Counted from the stretch's first letter, positions 28,439 through 37,483 are shown. The stretch is DNA of 64,000 nucleotides from Butyricimonas faecihominis (GCF_033096445.1 NZ_AP028155.1:2175880-2239879); one strand, 5' to 3'. The notes: generated by a model from the letters alone, not told the origin. Translations and numbers: made by a program.

Positions 28439-30091
28439 TTATTGTTGAACATTCGGCAATTCCAAACCAAGGCCTTTCACCTTATCAACACGTTTCAGGA
28501 TTACACCGATAACCAAAGCGGCTCCCCCCAAACAAGCCAACATGACAAGAGGCCAAGTATAGTCATAGGAAACAGCTGCTTGTTCCGGGGTGATCACGTG
28601 ATTCTTCAAGTCATTTACAACTTGAGGATTCGTGTTATCCAACACTTTACCGATCAATAACGGGAAAAGCCACAAACCGATATTTTGAATCCAGAAGATC
28701 AATGCATAAGCAGAACCTATCACTCTCTGATCAACCAACTTCGGAACACTCGGCCACAATGAAGCCGGAACCAACGAGAACGATGCTCCCAGAATTAAAA
28801 TGGTCACGTACGCAATCAAAACACCTCCGATCGCACTACCTTTAAACAGAGGTAAGATAAATGCAAATGTCAAGTGACACACGATCAACAAGATTGAACC
28901 GAACATCAACATGGTAGCAGCCTTACCTTTATTGTCAACCACTTTACCAAGAATCGGCGTGATACCCACTGCCAACAACGGGAATACGGCAAAAATAGTC
29001 TCTGCCGACTGACGCATATAACCCATGTAGCAGAAAATAATCAAACCTATTACAGAGATAGCTAGCAACAAAGTTTTCAATGCCTTCTTGCTTGTAAAGT
29101 TAAATGCAAATGCAGTGGCTGCAACAACCAGCATGATACAATATTGAATAATTGTCACAGCATTCCCAGCCCAGAAAGAACCTTCGGCAGGAGGAGTAAA
29201 TGTCAAATTACATTGTAGCATGTTAACCGCATATTTCTGGAACGGGAAAATAGCCGAGTAATACAATACACAAAGTAATGCAACCAACCAGAAACCTCCA
29301 CTGGACAGGATTTTCCCAATATCTTTAATTTTAAAGGGCTCATCTTTTTCTTCAGCCTCTCCGGTCTGTGCATCCAATTTTTTATCCATGAAGAAATAAA
29401 CAATGAACATGATCAATGCAATCATCAATAGAACCACACCAAAAGCAACAGAACGAGAAACATCAACTTGCCCACCAAGTTTCGCGAAGAACGGAGAGAA
29501 AATCATACAAGTAGCAACTCCCAAACGAGCCAATGCCATTTCGGACCCCATTGCCAAAGCGATTTCACGTCCCTTGAACCATTTCACGATACCGCGAGAA
29601 ACCGTGATACCTGCCATTTCCACACCGCAGCCAAAGATCATGAAACCAACCGCAGCCAGTTTAGCAGATGCAGGCATCCCCTGATAGAATGGGGAGATTC
29701 CCAACTCGTCAAAACCCGGAATATAATTCAAATTGTTCGTAAACCATGCTTCCAACCCGCTTCCCTTAAAGCCTTCTGCAACAGCATACCATTTAATAAC
29801 CGCACCGATTAACATTACACCACCTGATAAAAGAGCCGTAAAACGAACACCCATTTTATCCAGAATGATACCGGCAAAAATTAAAAAGAATACAAATACA
29901 TTCAAGAATGTTTCAGAACCTTGCATTGTTCCAAATGCCAACGAATCCCAACCACGTTCCGACTGCATCAAATCTTTAATCGGTGATAAAATGTCCATAA
30001 ATATGTATGAACAAAACATGGCTAATGCCAGCAACAATAAAGCGGCCCACCGAACGGCTGCATTGTCTCTAAGAGTAAGCTTTTCTGTCAT
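28439..30091 (-). CDS. Major facilitator superfamily transporter
   Basis: This 550-residue inner-membrane secondary transporter has about 12 membrane helices and a central cytoplasmic loop (near residues 235-250, MDKKLDAQTGEAEEKDEP). Motif-A-like IILDKMGVRFTALLSGG follows helix 2. A second copy, PILGKVVDNKGKAATMLMFG, begins the C-terminal half. The C-terminal stretch SAYALIFWIQNIGLWLFP resembles the MFSD1/OFA-like branch. The substrate is unknown and no metabolic gene is co-transcribed. A minus-strand TATTTTTG at 30198-30191 could be its -7 box, though without a clear -33 TTG. Confidence 0.88.
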   Translation of the reverse strand: MTEKLTLRDNAAVRWAALLLLALAMFCSYIFMDILSPIKDLMQSERGWDSLAFGTMQGSETFLNVFVFFLIFAGIILDKMGVRFTALLSGGVMLIGAVIKWYAVAEGFKGSGLEAWFTNNLNYIPGFDELGISPFYQGMPASAKLAAVGFMIFGCGVEMAGITVSRGIVKWFKGREIALAMGSEMALARLGVATCMIFSPFFAKLGGQVDVSRSVAFGVVLLMIALIMFIVYFFMDKKLDAQTGEAEEKDEPFKIKDIGKILSSGGFWLVALLCVLYYSAIFPFQKYAVNMLQCNLTFTPPAEGSFWAGNAVTIIQYCIMLVVAATAFAFNFTSKKALKTLLLAISVIGLIIFCYMGYMRQSAETIFAVFPLLAVGITPILGKVVDNKGKAATMLMFGSILLIVCHLTFAFILPLFKGSAIGGVLIAYVTILILGASFSLVPASLWPSVPKLVDQRVIGSAYALIFWIQNIGLWLFPLLIGKVLDNTNPQVVNDLKNHVITPEQAAVSYDYTWPLVMLACLGGAALVIGVILKRVDKVKGLGLELPNVQQ

Positions 30092-30318
30092 TTGAATTTA
30101 TTTTTTATAGAAATGAAGAAAATAAACAATGTTTTCCTATAACCACGCACCTTTACCTCTTCACATCTAAGTAAATAATTTATTTTGCAACAAAAATAGT
30201 ATTTATTTTTAATAGAGAATCATTGTTATTCTTTAAAAATACGGGAAATCCAAAATAAAAGGGAACTGCCGGATTTCAGTCCAGAATTACTGAATATCAA
30301 GGGACTTTCCCCCGTACA

Positions 30319-30374
30319 AACATTTTCCCGCAAAAAGTGCTTTCTGAAGAAAGCACTTTTTGCGGGAAAATGTT
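30319..30374. repeat. Perfect 27-bp inverted repeat with 2-base loop
   Basis: Arms 30319-30345 and 30348-30374 are exact complements around a GA centre; each contains GTGCTTT / AAAGCAC and TTTTCCCGC / GCGGGAAAA. Its position between divergent promoters argues against a terminator. Its right edge supplies the first two bases of the -33 TTG of the downstream promoter. It could be a small mobile repeat or a cruciform regulator. Confidence 0.85.
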
Positions 30375-30404
30375 GTCTACAGAAAGCATTTTTCTTTATC
30401 TTTG
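30373..30404 (+). promoter_or_regulatory. Promoter of the FabK-like gene
   Basis: TTG (30373-30375), 21 bases, TATCTTTG (30397-30404) matches the Bacteroidota vegetative promoter consensus. It predicts a leader of about 90 bases before the start at 30507. Confidence 0.7.
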
Positions 30405-30506
30405 TTTTACGGCACGCCTTCCAAGAAGAGTGATTTTATAGCTAGAAGCGGTTCCTATAGCTAATTTTTTACTAAAGATTATTACAAATGACTTTATTCA
30501 TACATC

Positions 30507-31454
30507 ATGGAAAATAGAATAACAAAACTTTTCAATATAAAATACCCGATCATTCAAGGAGGTATGGTATGGTGTAGCGGCTGGCGCCTAGCCTCCGCAG
30601 TAAGTAACAACGGGGGATTAGGATTACTAGGAGCTGGCTCCATGCACCCGGAAGTACTGGTGGAACATATCCGGAAGATGAAAGAGGCCACGGATAAACC
30701 GTGGGGGATCAATGTCCCGTTACTTTACCCGGAAATTGACCGGCTTATGAATATCATCATCCAAGAAGGTGTTAAAATTGTGTTCACCTCTGCCGGAAGC
30801 CCGAAAAAATGGACTCCCCTGTTAAAGTCGCATGGTATCACTGTGGTACACGTGATCAGTAGTACCCTGTTCGCAAAGAAATGCGAAGAGGCAGGAGTAG
30901 ATGCGGTTGTCGCAGAAGGTTTTGAAGCCGGGGGACATAACGGACGGGAAGAAACAACCACGCTCACCTTGATTCCCAATGTAGTGGAATCCTGTTCCCT
31001 CCCTGTTATTGCCGCAGGAGGAATATCCTCAGGAAAATCCGTGGCAGCCGCCATGACTCTCGGAGCGGAAGGAGTACAAATCGGAACCCGTTTTGCCGTT
31101 GCCGCGGAATCTTCCGCCCATCCGACATTCAAACAACGGGTATTTGACACGGAAGAAGGTGGCACCATGTTGGCATTAAAAAAACTCGCCCCCACTCGTC
31201 TGATTAAAAACGACTTCTTCAATCAGGTAAAAGCACTGGAAGACGCCGGAGCTGAGGCCGCCCAATTAACCGAACTTCTAGGTAAAGGACGGGCTAAGAA
31301 AGGAATCTTCGAAGGTGACATGACGGAAGGCGAGTTAGAAATCGGACAAATCGCATCCATGTTGCACAAAGAAGAAACCGTGGCTGAAATTATGGAAGAT
31401 ATTATCGCTGATTTCAACAAAACAACAAGCAAATTGGGCGATCTGAAACTGTGA
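30507..31454 (+). CDS. FabK/nitronate monooxygenase family flavoprotein
   Basis: This 315-residue FMN-dependent TIM-barrel enzyme belongs to the family that includes enoyl-ACP reductase II (FabK) and nitronate monooxygenase. Markers are the opening PIIQGGMVWCSGWRLASAVS, GGLGLLGAGS, AEGFEAGGHNG (phosphate/substrate loop), PVIAAGGISSGKS and GAEGVQIGTRFA. The length and the EAGGHNG-R segment favour a FabK-type enoyl reductase for fatty-acid synthesis, but the two activities cannot be separated by reading alone. It is followed after 16 bases by the M16 peptidase pair. Confidence 0.85.
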   Translation: MENRITKLFNIKYPIIQGGMVWCSGWRLASAVSNNGGLGLLGAGSMHPEVLVEHIRKMKEATDKPWGINVPLLYPEIDRLMNIIIQEGVKIVFTSAGSPKKWTPLLKSHGITVVHVISSTLFAKKCEEAGVDAVVAEGFEAGGHNGREETTTLTLIPNVVESCSLPVIAAGGISSGKSVAAAMTLGAEGVQIGTRFAVAAESSAHPTFKQRVFDTEEGGTMLALKKLAPTRLIKNDFFNQVKALEDAGAEAAQLTELLGKGRAKKGIFEGDMTEGELEIGQIASMLHKEETVAEIMEDIIADFNKTTSKLGDLKL

Positions 31455-31470
31455 AAATGAATTTACATTT

Positions 31471-32712
31471 ATGATAAAATTTACACGCCACACCCTAGAC
31501 AATGGCTTAACAATGATTTGTAACACGGATACCAGTACTCCATTTGTATCCGTGAACATCCTTTATAAAGTAGGTGCCCGGGACGAAGATCCCAATCGCA
31601 CGGGCTTTGCCCATCTTTTTGAACATTTAATGTTCGGGGGATCCAAACACATCGCAGATTACGATTATCACGTTCAGAAAGCGGGCGGGGATAGTAATGC
31701 TTTCACGAATAACGACTACACGAATTATTACATCACGATTCCGGCTCCCAATATCGAAACGGCCTTGTGGCTAGAATCAGACCGGATGCTAGCACTCGAT
31801 TTTTCCCAAAAATCACTTGACGTTCAACGCAACGTGGTCATTGAAGAATTCAAACAGCGCTACTTCAATAATCCTTACGGGGACATTTGGTTGAAATTAC
31901 GTCCATTAGCCTATAAGGTACATCCGTATCAGTGGCCTACTATCGGGAAAAACATTGACCATATCGCAGGGGCATCCTTAGAAGAGGTGGAAGACTTCTT
32001 TCATCGTTTCTATGCCCCGGATAATGCCATACTAAGTATCAGTGGTAATATTACCGACGAGAAAGCCCTTGAACTCGTGAAAAAATGGTTCGGGGACATT
32101 CCTCCCGCCCGTTATAAGAGAAAAGCATTACCCATGGAACCGCAACAAACCGAAGAGCGTCGCCTCGTATGCGAGCATAACAAAGTTCCGGCAGATGCAA
32201 TCTATAAAGTATACCACATGGGCGACCGCCGATCGGATAATTTCTACACGTGCGACACGATCTCGGACATATTATCCAACGGTCAATCCTCCCGCTTGTA
32301 CATCAACCTCATTAAAAACGGGAAATTATTCTCGGAAGTAGACGCTTATATCACCGGGGACATGGATCCGGGATTATTCATTTTCTCCGGGAAACTCTCG
32401 GAAGGAGTAGCGATAGAAGAGGCTGAAGCCGCCATCCAAAACGAAATTGATCGTTTTATCGAAGACCCGATTTCTGAACGGGAACTCCAAAAGGTAATCA
32501 ACAAAACTGAAGCCCGAATCTCTTACAGCGAGATCAATTATCAAGGAAAATCAGCCAACTTGGCGTTTTTTGACTATCTGGGAGATATTAACTTGATTAA
32601 TTCGGAGTGTACCCGATACGCAGAAGTATCTCTTGATTCGATAAAACAGACCGCCCGAGAATTATTCTCCGCACAGAATTGCTCTACCTTGTGGTATCTT
32701 AAAGACAAATAA
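31471..32712 (+). CDS. M16 family zinc metallopeptidase, catalytic subunit
   Basis: This 413-residue insulinase/mitochondrial-processing-peptidase-like protein has the inverted zinc motif HLFEHLMFGG (HxxEH, near residue 48) and the downstream Glu region RNVVIEEFKQRY. The second M16_C domain covers about 165-345. It has no signal peptide, so it is probably cytosolic. The partner gene starts 11 bases downstream and lacks the zinc motif, giving the usual active/inactive heterodimer. It may degrade imported or signal-derived peptides. Confidence 0.93.
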   Translation: MIKFTRHTLDNGLTMICNTDTSTPFVSVNILYKVGARDEDPNRTGFAHLFEHLMFGGSKHIADYDYHVQKAGGDSNAFTNNDYTNYYITIPAPNIETALWLESDRMLALDFSQKSLDVQRNVVIEEFKQRYFNNPYGDIWLKLRPLAYKVHPYQWPTIGKNIDHIAGASLEEVEDFFHRFYAPDNAILSISGNITDEKALELVKKWFGDIPPARYKRKALPMEPQQTEERRLVCEHNKVPADAIYKVYHMGDRRSDNFYTCDTISDILSNGQSSRLYINLIKNGKLFSEVDAYITGDMDPGLFIFSGKLSEGVAIEEAEAAIQNEIDRFIEDPISERELQKVINKTEARISYSEINYQGKSANLAFFDYLGDINLINSECTRYAEVSLDSIKQTARELFSAQNCSTLWYLKDK

Positions 32713-32723
32713 TTGTTATTTTT

Positions 32724-33995
32724 ATGAATAGGAATATAGAACCGTCCATCACTGAAATCTCCCGTCCATCGCTGTGGGGGCATCAACAAATCACGCTTCC
32801 CAATGGAATCGAAATCGTGTACCTTCACGATCCCAATCAAGAGGTTTTCAAGATGGACGTGGTACTCTCAGCCGGGATTTACAACCAATCCCGTCCGGTT
32901 GTCGCATCAAGCATGATTAACATGCTCAACGAGGGAACCCGTCAACATACCTCTGCTGAAATTGCAGAGCTGTTTGATTATCATGGAGCATACGTGGATT
33001 TCAATTGCGGTATGCACAAAGCTGAATTAAGCCTGATTTCGCTTAATAAATACGCCTCGCAAACCATTCGTATGCTGGCAGAAATGACACTTGAAAGTAC
33101 ATTCCCGCAAAAAGAGCTGGAAACGTATATCCGTAATCGAAAACAGCAACATCTGGTAAACATAGAAAAGACCTCTTACCTTGCCCGGATGGAATTCATC
33201 TACCGTATGTATGGGAAGGAACATCCTTATGCAAACTGTTTCGCACTGGAAGATTTCGACCAAGTGACACCGGAATTATTACATGATTTCTACTGGGAAA
33301 GAGTGCAGGCATCACAATGCAGAATCATGATTTGCGGGAATGTCAGTGATACCGTTTTACAAGAAGTAAGCCAAGCCTTTTCGCCCATGAGCAGTAACCC
33401 ACTACCACCGGATAAAGTTTATACCATGCGACCAAGCAGCCCCGGTAAATATCATGTCTCGAAACCCGATGCCGTGCAAACCAGCATTCGCATCGGAAAA
33501 AGTGGGGTAACCTTATTGGATGAAGACTACACGTATTTCCAGCTTTTAAACATGGTACTCGGTGGCTATTTCGGTTCCCGCCTGATGTCGAACATCCGGG
33601 AAGAAAAAGGGTACACCTATGGCATCGGCTCATACAACGTTACCATGCCGCAAGCAGCCCACTGGATGATCGCAACAGATGTCAATGCCGAGGCAACCGA
33701 GGCCACGATAACAGAATGTATAAAAGAGATTCGTCGTCTACAGGAAGAACTCGTTCCCGAAGAAGAATTAAGTCTCGTGAAGAGTTATTTTAACGGGGAA
33801 TTATTACGAGAACTAGACGGTGTTTTCTCCCAGTCCGATGCCTTGAAACACAAACTCAATTACGGGCAAGATAACACGTTCTATCTCCGGGCTATCGACA
33901 AGATCCGTTCCTGTACCCCCGAAGACATTACGCGTCTGGCACAAAAATACTTGACCGTGGACGATATGTATATCGTGACAGCTGGGAAAAATTGA
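32724..33995 (+). CDS. M16 family peptidase-like, non-catalytic partner
   Basis: This 423-residue protein has the two-domain M16 layout but no HxxEH; the equivalent position reads MINMLNEGTRQHTS. The C-terminal R/Y-type motif (GGYFGSRLMSNIREEKGYTYGIGSY) is kept in parts: GSRLMSNIREEKGYTYGIG is the substrate-binding pair segment. This is the pattern of the non-catalytic subunit of two-gene M16 proteases. It ends 1 base before a strong hairpin. Confidence 0.92.
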   Translation: MNRNIEPSITEISRPSLWGHQQITLPNGIEIVYLHDPNQEVFKMDVVLSAGIYNQSRPVVASSMINMLNEGTRQHTSAEIAELFDYHGAYVDFNCGMHKAELSLISLNKYASQTIRMLAEMTLESTFPQKELETYIRNRKQQHLVNIEKTSYLARMEFIYRMYGKEHPYANCFALEDFDQVTPELLHDFYWERVQASQCRIMICGNVSDTVLQEVSQAFSPMSSNPLPPDKVYTMRPSSPGKYHVSKPDAVQTSIRIGKSGVTLLDEDYTYFQLLNMVLGGYFGSRLMSNIREEKGYTYGIGSYNVTMPQAAHWMIATDVNAEATEATITECIKEIRRLQEELVPEEELSLVKSYFNGELLRELDGVFSQSDALKHKLNYGQDNTFYLRAIDKIRSCTPEDITRLAQKYLTVDDMYIVTAGKN

Positions 33996-33996
33996 A

Positions 33997-34046
33997 ACCT
34001 CCCCTATCCACTCCATGAAGTCATTTTAGGTGTGGATAGGGGAGGT
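33997..34046. terminator. Terminator-like hairpin between convergent genes
   Basis: A 15-bp perfect stem (ACCTCCCCTATCCAC / GTGGATAGGGGAGGT) with a 20-base loop separates the M16 pair from the TonB-like gene. No T-run follows, so it may work by stem strength or with Rho. Confidence 0.75.
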
Positions 34047-34073
34047 CGCCCTTGAACGCCTCTCGGGAGTATT

Positions 34074-34691
34074 TTATTGCAACATGAAATTTATCGGGAT
34101 CGTGTAGGAAACCCTCACGGGCTTACCTTTCTGAATTCCAGGTCGCCATCGAGGCATTTCCTGTATTATCCGACACGCCTCATAATCCAAAGAAGGATAA
34201 ACGGGACGAAGAATTTTTATTTCCGACACGCTCCCGTCTTTCTCTATAATAAATTGCACGTAGACTTTCCCTTGAATCTTCATTTCCAAGGCATCTTTCG
34301 GATATTTTATATTCCGCACGATATACATTTCCACCCCCTCGCCTACAAATTGCGGCATTCTCTCCTCGATATATTCCTCGTCAGTCAACACCACTTGCAT
34401 CTCCTTGTCAATCTTTGCACGGACCTCTTTATCCATCTTGCCCAAAAGAGAAACCACGAGTTTCGTCCCTTTCTTAACCGCCAGCGAGAATTTCCCGTCC
34501 ACCCCGGTATATATTCTCTCGTTCGAGTTTTTCACCATGACACAAGCCCCGCATAAGGGCTGTTTATTCTTATTTACCACCATCCCTTTCGCCACGAACT
34601 TCACCGAATCCTTTTCTGCCGCTTGCAGACAAGTAGTTAAAAACAAAATTCCCAACATGGAAAAAAACGGGATACACCAATCCCATTTCAT
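34074..34691 (-). CDS. TonB family energy-transducer-like protein
   Basis: From the Met at 34691 this has about 205 residues. It starts with a hydrophobic signal/anchor (CIPFFSMLGILFLTTC), followed by a CarboxypepD-regulatory-like beta-sandwich (about 35-105, with GMVVNKNKQPLCGACVMVK) and a TonB C-terminal domain (about 120-205). The TonB domain is marked by KYPKDALEMKIQGKVYVQF, IIEKDGSVSEIKIL and MPRWRPGIQKGKPVRVSY. It resembles the C-terminal half of the neighbouring BlaR1-TonB protein. A longer reading from 34721 adds 10 basic residues and is also possible. It probably assists outer-membrane receptors or acts as a sensor accessory. Confidence 0.85.
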   Translation of the reverse strand: MKWDWCIPFFSMLGILFLTTCLQAAEKDSVKFVAKGMVVNKNKQPLCGACVMVKNSNERIYTGVDGKFSLAVKKGTKLVVSLLGKMDKEVRAKIDKEMQVVLTDEEYIEERMPQFVGEGVEMYIVRNIKYPKDALEMKIQGKVYVQFIIEKDGSVSEIKILRPVYPSLDYEACRIIQEMPRWRPGIQKGKPVRVSYTIPINFMLQ

Positions 34692-34909
34692 CTTTAAACC
34701 TCTTTTCCCCTTTGTAGTCATAACGAACCTTTTTAATAATTAATAAATCCGCCAAAAACAAGCTCAAGCCACACACCTACTTCAACCTGTTCCTATACCT
34801 TCACACTATTTTTCAAAGATATTAAAATAATTTACAAATCTCCTATTTTACATTATATATAATGCAAAATAGGAGATTTATATACAACAAGAGGTTTGTA
34901 TCTTTACAA

Positions 34910-35488
34910 CTACTGCAATTGGAAATTAATCGGGACAGTATATTCAACACTAACAGGCTTTCCTCTCTGTGTACCCGGCTTCCAGTTTGGCATCAACTGC
35001 AGGACACGTATGGCCTCTCGATCCAACAAAGGATCCACTCTCCTTGCAATCTTAAAATCTACAGGCTCCCCGTCTTTATTGATGACAAAAGTCACGAAAA
35101 CTTTTCCTGTAATATTCTTTTTCATCGCTTCAAAAGGGTAACGGATTCTTTTTGCCAAAAATTTCATCACGTTACCATCTTCACCCACGAATTTAGGCAT
35201 ATCCTCTACAATTTGGAAAACCTCTTCATCCTTATCACCTTTTTCTTTATATCCTACAACCACTAGCTCATCCAACACAACCGGTTCTGTTGTCATTTTT
35301 ATCCGCATTTTTTTGGCATTCTTCACGGGAAGAAATTGATTTGCCTTTCCAACGTAAGAGAAAATAAGCACGGTTTCCGGTTTTACAGTAATCGAAAATT
35401 CTCCCTTATCATCCGTCATCGTCCCAATACCTGTCCCCTTTATTATGACACTTGCTCCAACAAGAGGCTGGTCATTAGTGTCAACAAA
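34910..35488 (-). CDS. CarboxypepD-like/TonB C-terminal fragment of a frameshifted BlaR1-TonB protein
   Basis: The frame is open from 35488 and encodes FVDTNDQPLVGASVIIKG, then GEFSITVKPETVLIF, then a TonB domain (IRYPFEAMKKNITGKVFV, MPNWKPGTQRGKPVSVEY). Its upstream end coincides with the position where the BlaR1 frame goes wrong, at the four-A run 35486-35489 on the plus strand. One extra T on the coding strand would join the two into BlaR1-CarboxypepD-TonB, a common Bacteroidota design. The first internal ATG is at 35419, which would give a 169-residue protein without the start of the beta-sandwich. It is therefore more likely part of a broken or mis-sequenced gene. Confidence 0.75.
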   Translation of the reverse strand, partial: FVDTNDQPLVGASVIIKGTGIGTMTDDKGEFSITVKPETVLIFSYVGKANQFLPVKNAKKMRIKMTTEPVVLDELVVVGYKEKGDKDEEVFQIVEDMPKFVGEDGNVMKFLAKRIRYPFEAMKKNITGKVFVTFVINKDGEPVDFKIARRVDPLLDREAIRVLQLMPNWKPGTQRGKPVSVEYTVPINFQLQ

Positions 35489-36423
35489 ATTCCTTTGGCA
35501 ACTATAGAATCCTGCCCCGTAACGCCCATTACATTTTCATTCACTTGCACGATTGCTTGCACATTACTGGATAAAATCAACAGTCCTGCAATCGGAACAA
35601 GCAAGGCATATTTGATTAACCCCATTCTGGAGGTTCTTTTTTTATTCATCATCATAATACGTTTTTTTAATGGTGACACATTAAATTTATTTACTATTTG
35701 AGCTGCAGCCGAAGGATGGGATAAACGGAGAAGGTGATATTGGTAAGCCTTACGGTCAAAACCGGAGTGAACAACACACTTATCCGCCAAAAATTCAAGA
35801 TTACGACGAATCTCGCGTTTCAGTAACCACATGGCGGGATTCATCCAAAAGAAAGCACATAAAATTTCGGAAACCATCACGTCCAACGAATGATACTGTT
35901 CCGCATGAATCCGCTCGTGAGTGATAATCTCTTGCATATCATCAGAATTGTATAACGATGGACTTACAAATATCCATTTAAAAAAAGAAAACGGTGTAAT
36001 CTTCCCCGATAACGTAATCACCGAAGTCGAACAACAGCACGCCCTTTTCCCTTTATAGACTAGCTGAACGATTGAAACCAATTGAATAACAATCCGACCG
36101 AGTAAAAGTGTTACGATACCCCAATAGCAAAACCTTAGAATATCCCAGACGCCCACTGATACTTGATGTCCTTCCGGGAACACGCTTACTTCTGGAAGTA
36201 AATTGGGTGCGTATTGAACAACCGCTTGTTGAATAGCCATCTTTTGTTCTTCTTCGAATGAAAATGCAACCAAAGGATAAACAAATGATACACCCAATAT
36301 TGTCCATAAACAAAATCTCCGGATGACAAAGAAGGTATCCTGACTAAATAATAGCCGATAAAAAAGATAAAAAACGACCAGCGCAATATTTACCTTTATC
36401 AAATAAATGAACGCCTCATCCAT
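35443..36423 (-). CDS. BlaR1-type M56 membrane metallopeptidase sensor (N-terminal part)
   Basis: This 326-residue protein has four membrane helices (about 6-26, 35-55, 89-110, 268-290) and a cytosolic M56 zinc protease domain with ITHERIHAEQYHSLD (HExxH near residue 165) and the downstream EILCAFFWMNPAMW. In BlaR1/MecR1 systems this protease cleaves the BlaI-type repressor on signal. The last 18 residues (ILLTLMTSLLLEQVS and stop) are out of frame with the expected CarboxypepD domain, which continues in the adjacent frame. It lies 14 bases downstream of the repressor gene. Confidence 0.9.
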   Translation of the reverse strand: MDEAFIYLIKVNIALVVFYLFYRLLFSQDTFFVIRRFCLWTILGVSFVYPLVAFSFEEEQKMAIQQAVVQYAPNLLPEVSVFPEGHQVSVGVWDILRFCYWGIVTLLLGRIVIQLVSIVQLVYKGKRACCCSTSVITLSGKITPFSFFKWIFVSPSLYNSDDMQEIITHERIHAEQYHSLDVMVSEILCAFFWMNPAMWLLKREIRRNLEFLADKCVVHSGFDRKAYQYHLLRLSHPSAAAQIVNKFNVSPLKKRIMMMNKKRTSRMGLIKYALLVPIAGLLILSSNVQAIVQVNENVMGVTGQDSIVAKGILLTLMTSLLLEQVS

Positions 36424-36437
36424 AATTGTATATTTTA

Positions 36438-36791
36438 TTATTTCTCTATTAACTTGATGATCTCTTCGAGATCTTTTGCCGAGATCTTTTGCTCTTTAGC
36501 AAAGAACGTCACCATCTCTTTGTAAGAATTTTCAAAATAATTACGTACCACCCCGGACATGAATTTCGTTTTATATTCACTTTCATCCATGACGGGAATA
36601 TACTCGTAAATATTTCCATGCTTCTTACTGGTCAGGAATCCTTTTTTCTCCAAGTTCTTCACGATAGAAGCGACCGTCGTGTAAGGCGGCCTCGGTTCTT
36701 CCATCCGGTTCAAAAAATCTTTTATCACGCCACTTTTCACCTGCCAGATGATCAACATTACCTCTTCTTCCTGATGTGTCAATTTTTCCAT
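36438..36791 (-). CDS. BlaI/MecI/CopY family transcriptional repressor
   Basis: This 117-residue winged-helix repressor has the family opening LTHQEEEVMLIIWQVKSG, the recognition region PPYTTVASIVKNLEKKGFLTS and the C-terminal dimerisation helix region YKTKFMSGVVRNYFENS where BlaR1-type proteases cut. It pairs with the M56 sensor downstream. It should control its own operon through the palindrome that overlaps its promoter. The genes it controls beyond this operon are unknown; no beta-lactamase is in the window. Confidence 0.94.
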   Translation of the reverse strand: MEKLTHQEEEVMLIIWQVKSGVIKDFLNRMEEPRPPYTTVASIVKNLEKKGFLTSKKHGNIYEYIPVMDESEYKTKFMSGVVRNYFENSYKEMVTFFAKEQKISAKDLEEIIKLIEK

Positions 36792-36818
36792 ACGAACTAT
36801 TTATTTACGATTCTTTCG

Positions 36819-36860
36819 CAAATCTACGAAATTTTCGTAATAATACAAGCTTTTCGTAGA
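36819..36860 (-). promoter_or_regulatory. blaI promoter with embedded operator
   Basis: On the minus strand TTG (36848-36846), 19 bases, TAGATTTG (36826-36819) is a consensus promoter. TACGAAA-T-TTTCGTA (36825-36839) is a perfect odd palindrome between the two boxes. A further copy of one half, TTTTCGTAGA (36851-36860), faces TCTACGAAA across the -33 box. This is where a BlaI dimer would block polymerase. Confidence 0.7.
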
Positions 36861-36916
36861 AGATATATTTATAACATTTTCGATCTACCCACGTATAGTA
36901 CTCGAAAAAGGGAAAT

Positions 36917-37483
36917 ATGAAAAGAATTACGTTTATCTTTTTGATTGGAATACTATTCTTTACAACAGGTCAGGCTCAGAATAAAAAAGAAATTCGTTTC
37001 GAAAAAGAGTTTCAGAAAACACTGGCACTGGTGAATAGTGATCAATTCACTGTTAAGTTCTATATTGCGACCCCCACCGTACAAACACTTTTCACATCGC
37101 CGGGGGCGGGTGCCAACATTGACATTAACCCACAAAATTGTTATCTAAGCATAAATGACTCCTTGGTAACGACACAACTTCCTTATTTCGGCAGAGCTAC
37201 ATGGGCATCAAATTCACACTTAGATTCAGTTTCCTTCAACACGGTATTATTCAGTCGCACGGTAAAAATTTACCAAGATGGAAAAAAGAAAGCGATTGCC
37301 TATCAAATAACCGTTCGCTCCAACCAAGATATTTGTTATCTGAACATGGATATTCAATATGACGGAACTTGCTATTTATATTTTAGTGACCGTAAGCGGG
37401 CTCCTATCAGTTATGTCGGGCAAATAACACCCTTAAATTCTACTACGCAAAAAAGATATAGGCCATCACCAAAGCAGCAATAA
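36917..37483 (+). CDS. DUF4251 domain protein
   Basis: This 188-residue exported protein has a signal peptide (about 1-20, ending GQAQN). The single DUF4251-like beta-rich domain contains SDQFTVKFYIATP, NCYLSINDSLVTTQLPYFGRA and a C-terminal ISYVGQITPL. Members of the family are periplasmic, of unknown function. It is divergent from blaI, so the BlaI operator region could influence it. Its end overlaps the convergent SpmAB-like gene by 41 bases. Confidence 0.87.
   Translation: MKRITFIFLIGILFFTTGQAQNKKEIRFEKEFQKTLALVNSDQFTVKFYIATPTVQTLFTSPGAGANIDINPQNCYLSINDSLVTTQLPYFGRATWASNSHLDSVSFNTVLFSRTVKIYQDGKKKAIAYQITVRSNQDICYLNMDIQYDGTCYLYFSDRKRAPISYVGQITPLNSTTQKRYRPSPKQQ

Larger units (their letters stand above)
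30092..30506. other. Divergent promoter region with long hairpin
   Basis: This 415-base region lies between the divergent MFS and FabK-like genes. It contains a 27-bp-arm perfect hairpin (30319-30374) and a good plus-strand promoter (30373-30404). The rest is AT-rich, with no credible frame. Confidence 0.6.

Noticed and set aside
29403-30095. Long antisense frames over the MFS gene
   Set aside because: The minus-strand gene has a clear 12-helix transporter pattern; the antisense frames have low-complexity, non-family sequence.
34077-34743. Overlapping plus-strand frames opposite the TonB-like gene
   Set aside because: They lack domains and are explained as shadows of the minus-strand gene, which has a complete TonB C-terminal domain.
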